A DNA stretch of 50,849 nucleotides from an uncultured Atopostipes sp. (GCA_910588235.1 CAJUOQ010000014.1:1-50849); one strand, 5' to 3'; shown: positions 9,333 through 18,860, numbered from the stretch's first letter. Program-made: numbers and translations. The notes: generated by a model not told the origin, from the letters alone.

Positions 9333-9429
9333 AAATATAGCCTCCATTTGTCCTTTTACTTTATAAATATTTCATACCTAAAGTATACTAGACGATGTTT
9401 CTGGAAGCAATTTTCGCTTTAAAATAACG

Positions 9430-10107
9430 TTAAGGCTGAACGACAATCGCCTCTTTTAATTGTTCAAAAGTCGCTTCACCAATGCCTGACACTTCTTTTA
9501 GTTCTTCGATCGTTTGAAAATTACCGTTCTCTTCCCGGTACGACAGGATACTTTCCGCTTTAGAATCGCCGATGCCATTTAAGGTCGTCAATTCTGCTTT
9601 ATCTGCGCGATTAAGATCCACTTGAGTCATTGCTTCTTCACTCGTGTCAGCTGCCTCTGTTGATGTTAAATGCTCCATCTCCACCCCTTCTTCTCCTACT
9701 TCGGGCACATAGATCACCATTTGATCTTCCAGGAGTTGAGCTAGATTTACTGCGTTTTGTTCCGCTTCTTCCTGAAACCCTTCCGCTTTCTCAATGGCAT
9801 CAACCACACGACTATTCGGCGCCATCTGGTAGACTCCAGGAGAATTGACCGCACCTTTTACATCGACCACTAAATCTTCTGCTATGTTTTCCTCTGTATC
9901 ACTTTCATGACTTGCAGCTTCCTCTGGCTCTGCTTCTAGCTCTGTTTCCGCTAATAATTCCTCATACACTTCTTCCGTTGATTCTTCTTCTGACTGATTG
10001 GGTAAAAATTGCCAAAATACCACTCCTAAAAGAATAATCACTATTCCTACTAATGCGAGCATAATAAATTTTCTTTTCTCTTCTATAAAGGCCAATATTT
10101 CTTCCAA
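9430..10107 (-). CDS. comEA: Competence protein ComEA, membrane DNA receptor
   Basis: ComEA binds double-stranded DNA outside the membrane and hands it to ComEC. The 225-residue protein has one N-terminal membrane segment (about 14-35), an acidic linker rich in Glu, a SLBB-type domain (about 78-130) containing VVDVKGAVNSPGVYQM, and a C-terminal helix-hairpin-helix pair with VDLNRADKAELTTLNGIG and EVSGIGEATFEQL. The start is TTG, supported by AAGGAGG eight bases upstream. A possible -10 hexamer TATAGT lies at 10135-10140 on the minus strand. No clear competence sigma-factor box was recognised. Confidence 0.94.
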   Translation of the reverse strand: MEEILAFIEEKRKFIMLALVGIVIILLGVVFWQFLPNQSEEESTEEVYEELLAETELEAEPEEAASHESDTEENIAEDLVVDVKGAVNSPGVYQMAPNSRVVDAIEKAEGFQEEAEQNAVNLAQLLEDQMVIYVPEVGEEGVEMEHLTSTEAADTSEEAMTQVDLNRADKAELTTLNGIGDSKAESILSYREENGNFQTIEELKEVSGIGEATFEQLKEAIVVQP

Positions 10108-10190
10108 TTCCTTCGCCTCCTTTTTTAAGCCTCTACTATATATATTGCCTAAAATTTCGAAAATTCACGAAAAAAGTTTAAATAAATGAC

Positions 10191-10235
10191 AAAAAAATTC
10201 CGAAAGCTCATACCTATCATGATCTTCCGGAATTC
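10191..10235 (-). terminator. Terminator of the sepM/coaD cluster
   Basis: On the minus strand AATTCCGGAAG pairs with CTTTCGGAATT, followed by seven T. It ends the transcription unit that runs from ylbG to sepM. Confidence 0.85.
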
Positions 10236-10265
10236 TTATTTATTATTTAAAAATAATGAAGGACC

Positions 10266-11399
10266 TTAGCTCGCTGGATGTTCCAAAAGAGCCACTTCTT
10301 TTTCAAAATCATCTAGCGTATGACTCACGCTATTTTTCTTCATTTGTCCTTGAGCGGCTTGTTCGGCTTCCAATTGCTCTAAAAATTCGAGCGCGTCTGC
10401 AAAGTTTTCTATAGGAATGATTTCCATCTCAGTTCCGATCGCTTTCGCCGTTTCTACAGCTGCCTCATAGTTCGAAATAGTTTCCGGAAAGACCTTTAAT
10501 ACTTCTTCCGGAATTTCATCATCGGGCGCTAGAAAATATTCTGCGCCTTCTTTATCGGCCGCTACAATTTTCTTTTCAATCCCTCCGATACGACCCACCG
10601 CGCCATCAGGAGCGATTGTACCGGTACCGGCTATTTTGTGTTCTTTAGGAATAACTTCCTGAATGAGCTGTTTATAAATTTGCAAGGAAAACATTAAGCC
10701 CGCTGAAGGACCTCCGATTTCGCCAGAATGAATTTCGACATGAGGGTTTGTTGAAAGGCTCGTATTATCGACTAAACCAATCCCAATCCCTGGCACGCCA
10801 GATTCAAGTAACATTAAATCTCCGGTAGCTGTTCGTAGCTCGCCTTCGTGTTCAAATTCAATCTCTACGGTATCATCGACTTCCAAACCGCTCACATATT
10901 CAATAAAATCATGCGAACTCTGAAAACGTTGGCCATTCACGGCTTGGACCGTATCCCCTACAGCCAAGTCATCAGCAAAGTCTGATTCTTCTAAAACTTG
11001 TAAAACATAAACGCCGTTATACTGTAGTTCATAATCCATATCGGCCGCATCAAAAGCGACTTGAATTGCCGTGTTTCCCGAACTATTCATGTAATATTGT
11101 TGGATAATATCATATTCGTGAAAATCTTCCACATCGCCAAATAGTTCTTGTTCGCTAATCAGATCTCGATAAGGCCGTACGCTCGTTAAGGCGGTCATCG
11201 GTGTGGCTTGTTGGATGCCAACCGTTGTAATATAAAATTCTCCTGGATCTTCTGAGAATTGTTGATCCACTTCTACCATCTCATCCAAACCAAATGCTGT
11301 GCCCGGGCTTTCGATATAAAACGGAATCGGTTGAAAAGCAAACAAATAAACCGCCAGTATAATGAGCACACCTTTGAACCAAGTAGGTATTTTTTTCAT
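10266..11399 (-). CDS. sepM: PDZ-containing membrane serine protease, SepM/YlbL family
   Basis: This is a membrane-anchored Lon-like protease. In streptococci SepM trims the competence pheromone, and in Bacillus YlbL takes part in the DNA damage response. The 377-residue protein has an N-terminal membrane helix (about 7-24), a PDZ domain (about 120-195) and a C-terminal Lon-protease domain. The Ser nucleophile lies in GGPSAGL (about 231) and the Lys in RIGGIEKKIVAA (about 276). Both catalytic residues are present. The ATG is preceded by AGGGATG. It follows coaD and rsmD on the same strand, as ylbH-ylbI-ylbL do in Bacillus. The substrate here is unknown. Confidence 0.9.
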   Translation of the reverse strand: MKKIPTWFKGVLIILAVYLFAFQPIPFYIESPGTAFGLDEMVEVDQQFSEDPGEFYITTVGIQQATPMTALTSVRPYRDLISEQELFGDVEDFHEYDIIQQYYMNSSGNTAIQVAFDAADMDYELQYNGVYVLQVLEESDFADDLAVGDTVQAVNGQRFQSSHDFIEYVSGLEVDDTVEIEFEHEGELRTATGDLMLLESGVPGIGIGLVDNTSLSTNPHVEIHSGEIGGPSAGLMFSLQIYKQLIQEVIPKEHKIAGTGTIAPDGAVGRIGGIEKKIVAADKEGAEYFLAPDDEIPEEVLKVFPETISNYEAAVETAKAIGTEMEIIPIENFADALEFLEQLEAEQAAQGQMKKNSVSHTLDDFEKEVALLEHPAS

Positions 11400-11419
11400 T
11401 CAATCATCCCTATTTCTCA

Positions 11420-11911
11420 TCACATTTTCTTGTATTTTTCTTTCATTTTTTCAGAAATGGTTTTAGGAACCATACGGGAAACATCGCCATCAAATTGCGC
11501 AATTTCCTTAATCAATGAAGAGCTCACAAATCGATACTGTTCATCTGCCATTAAAAAGACCGATTCAATATCAGGTGCTTGTGTTTTATTCATTGAAGCA
11601 ATGTTCATCTCATATTCCATATCCGTCACCGAACGGATGCCACGCAACATGACCGTTGCTTCTTCTCTACGGGCCAAGTCCACCGTTAAGCCATCTGTAT
11701 GAAGGATCACGCGGACATTTTCTAAGGCACTTTCTTCGATGACTTCCGTAATCATTTCTAATTTCTCTTCCGGCGTAAATAACGCTTGTTTAGACGTATT
11801 GGTCCCAATCGCCACAATGATTTCTTCAAACATTTTCGAAGCTCGTTCTAAAATATTTAAATGCCCCATCGTAAAAGGGTCAAAACTCCCTGCATAAATT
11901 GCCTTTGTCAT
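11420..11911 (-). CDS. coaD: Phosphopantetheine adenylyltransferase
   Basis: CoaD joins ATP and 4'-phosphopantetheine to make dephospho-CoA, the penultimate step of CoA synthesis. The 163-residue protein has the nucleotidyltransferase signature AGSFDPFTMGH (7-17, with the TxGH motif), the central LRGIRSVTDMEYEM, and the C-terminal VSSSLIKEIAQF in the place of the family ISSTxxR-like motif. Its start lies one base after the rsmD stop, so translation is probably coupled. Length and neighbourhood are typical. Confidence 0.96.
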   Translation of the reverse strand: MTKAIYAGSFDPFTMGHLNILERASKMFEEIIVAIGTNTSKQALFTPEEKLEMITEVIEESALENVRVILHTDGLTVDLARREEATVMLRGIRSVTDMEYEMNIASMNKTQAPDIESVFLMADEQYRFVSSSLIKEIAQFDGDVSRMVPKTISEKMKEKYKKM

Positions 11912-11912
11912 C

Positions 11913-12467
11913 TTAAACTCCCTTTTGGTAAATGGTTAATTTGGTATTTCTATATTCACGTTCTTGCCACAGTGGTACCCCTTCAATTTCTTCCGGAAGC
12001 ACGACATCATCTGCGGTTTCGCAAGCAATCAGCGCGACATCATTCAATAAATCTTGCGTGACAATTTTTCGAATATCTTCTTCAATGTTTTCTTCACCAT
12101 AAGGAGGATCTAAGAAAACAAGTGTAAATTTTTCATGACGGTTCGCCAATTGATTTAAAGCCGCATCGGCTGAAGTTTGAATCGTCTCAAACTTCTTCGC
12201 TTCTTGCGTCATTTTAATGTTTTCAGTGATGATTTGCATCGCTGAATGACTTTTATCAACTAAAATGGCTTCGTCCATGCCGCGTGAAACAGCTTCAATC
12301 CCAAGCGCTCCGCTTCCCGCGTATAAATCTAACACTTTACCTCCCTTAAAATAAGGTCCAATCACATTAAAAAGTGTTTCTTTTATTTTATCGCCTGTGG
12401 GTCTTGTAAAGTGCCCCGGTAAGCTTTCCAGTGGACGTCCACCATAGGTTCCTGAAATAACTCGCAT
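11913..12467 (-). CDS. rsmD: 16S rRNA (guanine(966)-N(2))-methyltransferase RsmD
   Basis: RsmD methylates G966 of 16S rRNA in the assembled small subunit. The 184-residue protein has the S-adenosylmethionine-binding loop VLDLYAGSGALGIEAVSRG and the catalytic DPPY motif (about 118-121, in LVFLDPPYG). The N-terminal MRVISGTYGGRPLESLPG is characteristic of the family. It sits between ylbG and coaD, and this order is conserved in Firmicutes. Confidence 0.95.
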   Translation of the reverse strand: MRVISGTYGGRPLESLPGHFTRPTGDKIKETLFNVIGPYFKGGKVLDLYAGSGALGIEAVSRGMDEAILVDKSHSAMQIITENIKMTQEAKKFETIQTSADAALNQLANRHEKFTLVFLDPPYGEENIEEDIRKIVTQDLLNDVALIACETADDVVLPEEIEGVPLWQEREYRNTKLTIYQKGV

Positions 12468-12485
12468 AATATCCCCTTACTTATC

Positions 12486-12836
12486 TTAATAATCAAGTGT
12501 AAAATGATCCGAAAAAGTTTCTACTTTTTCTTTCCGTTTCTTTTGATCAATTTCTTTTTGCATCTCTGATAATACATCGTCATATTTTATCGGTAAATCT
12601 TTTAAAGACGATGGCTCGACTGCTTTTACATAATTTTCTTTTTCTAAGCGTTCCATAATAGCGTCTAAATTTTTAGTCTCTACATACAAAAGCGCATAAT
12701 CCATCTTGTCCGACACATAATGAAGGAGACCGTAATTCATTAAACGCTTCACGTTTCTTTTTGATTTTAACCAAATAATTAATCCCGTTCGAACTTCAAA
12801 AGTTGACTCTGTATTGATATTTTTTAAATCTTTCAT
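12486..12836 (-). CDS. ylbG: YlbG family protein (DUF2129)
   Basis: A small cytoplasmic protein of unknown function. The core TGLIIWLKSKRNVKRLMNYG and HYVSDKMDYALLYV matches the Bacillus YlbG pattern. The C-terminal part is basic and helical. An in-frame ATG lies four codons upstream, but its AAGGA abuts the start codon, so the ATG at 12836 with a spacing of about 12 bases is preferred. The choice is uncertain. It is the first gene of the ylbG-rsmD-coaD-sepM unit, as in Bacillus. Confidence 0.85.
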   Translation of the reverse strand: MKDLKNINTESTFEVRTGLIIWLKSKRNVKRLMNYGLLHYVSDKMDYALLYVETKNLDAIMERLEKENYVKAVEPSSLKDLPIKYDDVLSEMQKEIDQKKRKEKVETFSDHFTLDY

Positions 12837-12885
12837 TTTTTGACTCATTCCTTTTTGTAACTTCCCTCATTATAACAGAATATAA

Positions 12886-12953
12886 TAAAAATCTCTTGGT
12901 GGAGTGATCTTTCCATCGCGTAATGGAAACACCGAACTAACCAAGAGATTTTA
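12886..12953 (-). terminator. Strong terminator downstream of typA
   Basis: AAATCTCTTGG and CCAAGAGATTT form the outer stem, with an inner TTTCCAT...ATGGAAA hairpin, and T runs follow. It ends typA transcription before ylbG. Confidence 0.85.
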
Positions 12954-13077
12954 TCTTATAAAATATTTATATATTCTACCTAATTGATTTTCATAAGAAT
13001 TCTCTCTTTTAAAGCTCTGTCAGATTATAACATAACTTTTATAAGGATCCGATTCTTCTCAATGAAAAAATCAATGA

Positions 13078-14910
13078 TTATTTATCTTTATTTTTGTTTG
13101 CTTTCGCCCGTTGATTTGTATCTAAAATCATTTTACGTAAACGAACAGCTTTTGGTGTCACTTCACAATATTCATCGTCTTCAATAAAGTTCATCGATTC
13201 TTCAAGAGTTAAGTGACGCGGCTCTTTGATCACACTTGTTTGGTCTTTATTCGCAGAGCGTACGTTTGTTTTTTGTTTTTGACGGGTTAAGTTGATCGCT
13301 AAATCATTTTCGCGGTTGTTTTCGCCGACGATCATTCCTTCATAAACTTCTGTACCCGGTTCAACAAAAATAGTTCCTCGGTCTTCTAAGTTCATAATAC
13401 TGTAAGTAGTTACTTTCCCATTGTCAGTAGAAACTAAAGCCCCATTACGGCGACCTGTAATAACTTCATCAATGACTGGTAAATATTCACTGAATGAGTG
13501 GTTCATGATGCCGTATCCATGGGTAATCGATAGGAACTCATTGGTAAAGCCGATTAAACCACGAGAAGGTGCTTGAAAAAATAGACGAACTTGTCCATTC
13601 CCGAAGTTCTCCATCTCTTGCATTACAGCTTTTCTTGAGCTTAAACGTTCAATAACAGCCCCCATGTACTCTTCAGGTGTATCAATTTGAACGTCTTCGA
13701 AAGGTTCACAAGTCGTTCCGTCAATTTCTTTTAGAATAACTTTTGGACGTGAAACTTGTAATTCGAAACCTTCACGACGCATATTCTCGATGAGGATGGA
13801 TAAGTGTAATTCCCCACGACCAGAGACAACCCAAGCATCCGGTGATTCTGTTGGCTCTACTTTTAGCGAAACGTCTGTTTGTAGTTGTGTTTTTAATCTT
13901 TCTTCAATTTTACTTGAAGTTACCCATTTACCATCGCGACCTGCGAAAGGTGAATTATTTACTACAAAAGTCATTTGTAAAGTAGGTTCATCAATGTGTA
14001 AAACAGGAAGTGGATCTAGATGATCCGTTGGAGTGACTGTTTCTCCGACAAAGATATCTTCAAAACCTGCGATCGCTACAATATCTCCAGCTTTTGCGGT
14101 TTCAATTTCTCGTCTTTCCAAACCAAAGAATCCAAATAGTTGTGTGACACGGAATGTTTTGGCTGATCCATCTAGTTTATTTAAACTAACGTTATCTCCA
14201 ACATTAATTTCACCACGGAAGATACGGCCAACGCCAATACGTCCGACATAATCATTATAATCCAGTAGAGACACTTGGAATTGTAGTGGTTCATCGCTGT
14301 TATCAACAGGAGCAGGAATTTCTTTTAGGATCGTTTCAAAAATAGGATCCATTGATTCTTCCTGATCAGCCGGATCATCAGAGTAGCTACTTGTCCCATT
14401 GATTGCTGAAGCATAAACCACTGGGAATTCAAGTTGGTCATCATCTGCGTCTAATTCAATAAATAAATCAAGGACTTCATCCACTACTTTTTCTGGTTGT
14501 GCGGATGGTTTATCAATTTTATTGACAACAACAACAGGTTGTAGTTCTTCTTCGAGTGCTTTTTGTAATACAAAGCGGGTTTGTGGCATTGGGCCTTCTG
14601 CAGAGTCGACCACTAAAATAACACCATCAACCATTTTCATAATACGCTCAACTTCGCCTCCGAAGTCCGCGTGGCCTGGTGTATCTAAAATATTTACCAC
14701 TGTATCATTGTATTCTACAGCTGTGTTTTTAGATAAGATCGTAATTCCACGTTCTTTTTCAAGTTCATCTGAGTCCATTGCTCGGTCTTCGAGTTGTTTA
14801 TGTGCATCGAGAGTCGTTGATTGTGAGAGTAATTGGTCGACTAGGGTTGTTTTACCATGGTCAACGTGTGCGATAATTGCAATATTTCGTAAATCATTTC
14901 TATATTTCAT
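13078..14910 (-). CDS. typA: Translational GTPase TypA/BipA
   Basis: TypA is a ribosome-binding GTPase of the elongation-factor family involved in stress and cold adaptation and in ribosome assembly. The 610-residue protein has G1 AHVDHGKT (14-21), the G2 region with RGITILSKN, G3 DTPGHADF, G4 NKID (about 130), then EF-G-like domains and the BipA C-terminal domain containing RGLIGFTNEFLS. GAGGAG lies about 13 bases before the ATG. It is flanked by terminators and is probably monocistronic. Confidence 0.96.
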   Translation of the reverse strand: MKYRNDLRNIAIIAHVDHGKTTLVDQLLSQSTTLDAHKQLEDRAMDSDELEKERGITILSKNTAVEYNDTVVNILDTPGHADFGGEVERIMKMVDGVILVVDSAEGPMPQTRFVLQKALEEELQPVVVVNKIDKPSAQPEKVVDEVLDLFIELDADDDQLEFPVVYASAINGTSSYSDDPADQEESMDPIFETILKEIPAPVDNSDEPLQFQVSLLDYNDYVGRIGVGRIFRGEINVGDNVSLNKLDGSAKTFRVTQLFGFFGLERREIETAKAGDIVAIAGFEDIFVGETVTPTDHLDPLPVLHIDEPTLQMTFVVNNSPFAGRDGKWVTSSKIEERLKTQLQTDVSLKVEPTESPDAWVVSGRGELHLSILIENMRREGFELQVSRPKVILKEIDGTTCEPFEDVQIDTPEEYMGAVIERLSSRKAVMQEMENFGNGQVRLFFQAPSRGLIGFTNEFLSITHGYGIMNHSFSEYLPVIDEVITGRRNGALVSTDNGKVTTYSIMNLEDRGTIFVEPGTEVYEGMIVGENNRENDLAINLTRQKQKTNVRSANKDQTSVIKEPRHLTLEESMNFIEDDEYCEVTPKAVRLRKMILDTNQRAKANKNKDK

Positions 14911-15018
14911 TTTTAATCAAAATCTCCTCAATCTGATTACCTTCTGAGTAGTCAGTAAAAAATACTTAAGTAGTTTAACAGTATTCGGTTGCGAACACAA
15001 TCTTTCTTTTTCAAAAAA

Positions 15019-15801
15019 TTAGATCATTTTTTGAATTTCTTCATTTGCAGTAGGCGTTCCCATAATTGTCGGTTTCGTATTTAGTAAATCGATCGGCGAA
15101 CCATCAAATTCTGTAAGCACACCGCCATTTTCTTCAATCAAGATTAAACCAGGGGCAACGTCCCAAGGTTTCAGTCCATATGAAACATAAGCCACAACAC
15201 TACCTTTAGCTAATTCTGTGGCTTCAATACCGGCTGAGCCAATGGTACGAACGCCCATGGCTTGCTTCGTAATTTCTGTGTTTAAATTTACTTGTTTGTC
15301 AGAAAGGTACATACTGTTTGAAGCAAATAAACCATCTTTTAAAGGGGTGTCTGACATCTTTGGTAGTAGTTGGTCGTTACAATAAACGCCTTTTCCTTTA
15401 ATTGCCCAATACAACTCGTCACGCATGACATCATAAACATACGCTTGCTGGCCGATCCCTTTTTCATAGACAGCCAACATCACCGCAAAATTTTCTTCTT
15501 GTAGTACAAAATTTAAAGTCCCATCGATAGGATCTAAAAACCATACCGTGTTTTCTTCTAGATGAATATCTTCTATTTTGTCCCCGTAACCTTCTTCGCT
15601 TACAATTTGGTCCTCAGGAAAATGATATTGAATCTGTTCTACAAAATCTCTTTCGATTTGACGATCCATATTTGTGACAAGGTCATTGCGTTTTGTTTTT
15701 GTTTCGACATTTAAGTCGGATTTTAAAGACTCTTTGATATCAGCGGCAGCTTTTTTCAGCCATTTTTTGATTAAAGTATCTCTTTTATCGATCAGTGACA
15801 T
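15019..15801 (-). CDS. Inositol monophosphatase family protein
   Basis: A Mg-dependent sugar-phosphate or inositol-phosphate phosphatase; the exact substrate is not visible from sequence. The 260-residue protein carries the three metal-binding motifs of the family: EEGYG (about 67), DPIDGTLNF (about 91-99) and WDVAPGLILIEENGG (about 213). The ATG is preceded by AAAGGGG. It lies between typA and pdhD on the same strand. SuhB-like and CysQ-like phosphatases share these motifs, so a specific gene name is not assigned. Confidence 0.9.
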   Translation of the reverse strand: MSLIDKRDTLIKKWLKKAAADIKESLKSDLNVETKTKRNDLVTNMDRQIERDFVEQIQYHFPEDQIVSEEGYGDKIEDIHLEENTVWFLDPIDGTLNFVLQEENFAVMLAVYEKGIGQQAYVYDVMRDELYWAIKGKGVYCNDQLLPKMSDTPLKDGLFASNSMYLSDKQVNLNTEITKQAMGVRTIGSAGIEATELAKGSVVAYVSYGLKPWDVAPGLILIEENGGVLTEFDGSPIDLLNTKPTIMGTPTANEEIQKMI

Positions 15802-15940
15802 CCAAACATCCCCTTTGCTATCTTGAACTTCTTGAAGTTGTTCCTTACAACAGTATCATATTTTACCCGAAAAGTAAAAAATAAGCCACAGAAAGCCCTT
15901 GGCTATCCCTATTCGGCTTTACTTTTGCAATTGAACATAT

Positions 15941-15992
15941 AAAAAAACCAAAGGCATGCATAATTTATACAATACCTTTGGCCTTTGGTTTT
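15941..15992 (-). terminator. Terminator of the pdh operon
   Basis: On the minus strand AAAACCAAAGGC pairs with GCCTTTGGTTTT, followed by further T. It lies just past the pdhD stop codon. Confidence 0.9.
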
Positions 15993-16028
15993 CTTATTTT
16001 ATTGTTTAAGCGATTGACGCTCGAACAA

Positions 16029-17438
16029 TTACATATGGATTGGTTGACCTAAAGCAGCTTCTGCCGCATCCATAATCGATTCAGCTAATGTTGGGTGTGC
16101 ATGAATCGTAAGAGAAATATCTTGCGCATTCATACCACTTTCAACAGCTAAACCTAATTCAGCAATTAAGTCCGATGCATTAGGGCCTACTACTTGAGCA
16201 CCGACAATCACATTGCCTTCTTTCGTTGTTACGAGACGTACGAATCCATCTGTTTGATCAACAGAGATAGCACGTCCGTTCCCGCCGAATGGGAATTTAG
16301 TTGTTGAAACTTCTAAGCCAGCTTCTTTTGCTTCATCTGCTGTATAACCAACAGAAGCAATTTCTGGAGAAGTAAAGGCAACTGCAGGCATTGCACGGTA
16401 GTCGACCGCCACTTTTTCGCCTGAGATAGCTGCTGCAGCAATTTTACCTTCATAAGAAGCTTTATGCGCTAGCGCAGCACCTGGAACAATGTCTCCAATC
16501 GCGAAGATACTGTCCGCACTGACTGAACGACCTTGTTCGTCTACTTTTACGAGTCCGTTATCGTCCACGTCAACTCCGGCGATTTCAAGTCCTAATTCGT
16601 CAGTGTTTGGACGACGACCAACGGTAACGAGTACATAATCTGACTCAACCGTTTCTTCTTTACCGTCTACTTCATAAGTTACAGTAACGCCACTGTCTGT
16701 TTCTTCAGCACTTTTAGCCATTGCTTTTGTAACAATTTCAGTATCTTTTTTCTTGAAGTCATTCTCAACCAGCTTGACCATATCTTTGTCAAAACCGTTT
16801 AAGATTGAATCTAAACCTTCAAGAATCGTTACTTTAGTTCCTAATGAAGCATAGACACCTGCTAACTCACTACCGATGTAGCCTCCACCGATAACGGTTA
16901 ATGTTTCTGGAATTTCTTCTAATGCTAAAGCACCCGTTGAGCTTAAGATACGGTCGCTCCATTCAAATCCTTTTAATTCGATTGGACGAGAACCTGTTGC
17001 TAAGATAGCATTATTGAATGAATAAGATTGAGCACCATCATCTTGCATAACACGGAGGTTATGAGTATCTACGAAGAATGCTTCACCTTCTAGAATTTCT
17101 ACTTTATTTTTCTTAAGTAGCATTTCAACACCAGAAGTTAGACGGTTAACCACTTGTTCTTGTTTCCATTCTTGTGTTTTTGCGAAGTCAATTTCAACAT
17201 TTTCAGCTGTAACTCCGAAAACATCTGAATCTTGAGCTTGCGCATAACGTTCACTTGCAGAGATCAATGCTTTAGATGGAATACATCCAACGTTCAAGCA
17301 CACTCCACCAATGAAATCTTTCTCTACAATTGCTACTTTTTGTCCCAATTGGGAAGCTCGGATAGCGGCCACATAGCCGCCAGGTCCCGAACCCACAACA
17401 ACTGTATCTAGTTCAATTGACATATCTCCTACAACCAT
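16029..17438 (-). CDS. pdhD: Dihydrolipoyl dehydrogenase (E3)
   Basis: E3 reoxidises dihydrolipoamide of the pyruvate dehydrogenase complex with NAD. The 469-residue protein has the FAD motif VVGSGPGG (14-21), the redox-active disulfide GGVCLNVGC (C47 and C52), a second dinucleotide fold with VIGGGYIGSELA, and the C-terminal catalytic HAHPTLAES. The start MVVGD matches the known Firmicutes PdhD beginning and is preceded by AAGGTG. The internal ATG at codon 6 has too little spacing. It is the last gene of pdhABCD, 12 bases after pdhC. Confidence 0.97.
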   Translation of the reverse strand: MVVGDMSIELDTVVVGSGPGGYVAAIRASQLGQKVAIVEKDFIGGVCLNVGCIPSKALISASERYAQAQDSDVFGVTAENVEIDFAKTQEWKQEQVVNRLTSGVEMLLKKNKVEILEGEAFFVDTHNLRVMQDDGAQSYSFNNAILATGSRPIELKGFEWSDRILSSTGALALEEIPETLTVIGGGYIGSELAGVYASLGTKVTILEGLDSILNGFDKDMVKLVENDFKKKDTEIVTKAMAKSAEETDSGVTVTYEVDGKEETVESDYVLVTVGRRPNTDELGLEIAGVDVDDNGLVKVDEQGRSVSADSIFAIGDIVPGAALAHKASYEGKIAAAAISGEKVAVDYRAMPAVAFTSPEIASVGYTADEAKEAGLEVSTTKFPFGGNGRAISVDQTDGFVRLVTTKEGNVIVGAQVVGPNASDLIAELGLAVESGMNAQDISLTIHAHPTLAESIMDAAEAALGQPIHM

Positions 17439-17450
17439 TAATAATTCACC

Positions 17451-18749
17451 TTAACCTTTCATCAATAGTAATTCAGGGTTTGACAACAATTGTTTCAAGT
17501 AGTTCATTGCTTGTTGTGCAACGGCACCATCAATAATACGGTGGTCAACAACAAGTGATAGGTCTAATACCTTAGAAACGACGATTTCGCCTTCGTCATT
17601 TACAACCGGCTTGTCTGAAATAATACCTATTCCAACAATTGCTGATTCTGGGTGATTAATGATTGGTGTGAAATGAGCTCCACCAACTGAACCAATATTA
17701 GAAATTGAGATTGAACCATCTGACATATCTGCACCACTTAACTTGTTGTCGTGCGCTTTTGTAGAAAGTTCGATAATTTCATCGGCAATATCAAACATTG
17801 GTTTTGTATTTGCATCTTGAATCACTGGTACATAAAGACCGTTATCTGTATCTGTAGCGATCCCTACGTTATAGTAATGTTTGAATACAATTTCGTCTGT
17901 TGTATCATCTAGTGATGCGTTAAATACTGGGAATTCTTTCATCATTGCTACGACTGCTTTAACAATATATGGCAAGAATGTAAGTTTTGTATCTTGTTCT
18001 GCCGCAATATCTTTGAATTTCTTACGGTGATCCCATAAGTCGTCGACAACAACTTCATCAAACAATGCAAATGATGGAATAACTGTCGCACTTTTCGTCA
18101 TTGCTTTCGCAATAGCACGACGTGTCATTGTAAGTGGTTCGCGTGTTTCTTCATCTTCGCGACCAGATTTGTAAGGTGTTAATTCTACTCCACCTACCGT
18201 TTCACCTGTTGCAGCTGGTTGTGCGGCTGTTTCTTCTGCTGGTTGTGCACCACCTGTTGCTACGTGGTTGTCGATATCTTCTTTAAGCACACGTCCACCG
18301 TCACCTGTTGCTTGTACTGTACTAATGTCAACGTCGTTTTCACGAGCGTATTGACGCACTGATGGCATTGCTAGAACTAATTTATTTGGATCAGAAGTAG
18401 CGACAACACCTGTTGCTTCTGTTGGTTCTTCAACAGCTTCAGTTGTTTCAGCAGGAGCTTCTTCTTCCGCTTCTTCTTCTGCAGGTGCTTCAACTTCTGC
18501 TTCACCTTCAGAACCATCATCAATAATCATAATTGGGTCATCTACGTTAACAAGTGATCCCGCTTCTTCTAAAATACTTTCAACTGTTCCTGAAACAGGC
18601 GCAGCTAGTTCTTCCACTGATTTATCGTTTTGGATTTCGGCAACTGAGTCGCCCTCTTCTACTTCATCGCCTTCAGCGACTAACCAATCAACGATCTCGC
18701 CTTCAGCCATTCCCTCTCCTACGTCAGGAAACTTAAATGTAAAAGCCAT
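17451..18749 (-). CDS. pdhC: Dihydrolipoamide acetyltransferase (E2)
   Basis: E2 forms the core of the pyruvate dehydrogenase complex and transfers acetyl groups to CoA. The 432-residue protein has one N-terminal lipoyl domain with the lipoylated Lys at about 43 in NDKSVEE, an Ala/Glu/Pro-rich linker (about 80-120), a peripheral subunit-binding domain around MPSVRQYARENDVDI (about 128-165), and a C-terminal catalytic domain with DHRIIDG (about 402-408). A single lipoyl domain is within the family range. A 117-base gap with a strong hairpin separates it from pdhB. Confidence 0.97.
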   Translation of the reverse strand: MAFTFKFPDVGEGMAEGEIVDWLVAEGDEVEEGDSVAEIQNDKSVEELAAPVSGTVESILEEAGSLVNVDDPIMIIDDGSEGEAEVEAPAEEEAEEEAPAETTEAVEEPTEATGVVATSDPNKLVLAMPSVRQYARENDVDISTVQATGDGGRVLKEDIDNHVATGGAQPAEETAAQPAATGETVGGVELTPYKSGREDEETREPLTMTRRAIAKAMTKSATVIPSFALFDEVVVDDLWDHRKKFKDIAAEQDTKLTFLPYIVKAVVAMMKEFPVFNASLDDTTDEIVFKHYYNVGIATDTDNGLYVPVIQDANTKPMFDIADEIIELSTKAHDNKLSGADMSDGSISISNIGSVGGAHFTPIINHPESAIVGIGIISDKPVVNDEGEIVVSKVLDLSLVVDHRIIDGAVAQQAMNYLKQLLSNPELLLMKG

Positions 18750-18810
18750 TATATAATACTTCCCTTCTTTTCATGGATTCATTTTCAATGATCATGCTTA
18801 ACTGTTTTAA

Positions 18811-18860
18811 TTGAAAAGTAATCAAGAGATACCGCAAAGTATCTCTTATTACTTTTTCAA
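18811..18860 (-). promoter_or_regulatory. Strong intercistronic hairpin between pdhB and pdhC
   Basis: On the minus strand TTGAAAAAGTAAT and AAGAGATAC pair with GTATCTCTT and ATTACTTTTCAA around a short TTTGCG loop, about 20 bp. The T-run after the stem is short, so a partial terminator or an mRNA-processing or stability element is more likely than a full stop. Confidence 0.75.

Noticed and set aside
14522..14947. Plus-strand frame of 141 codons opposite typA
   Set aside because: Low-complexity Thr/Ser-rich product opposite the conserved GTPase domain, with no start signal.
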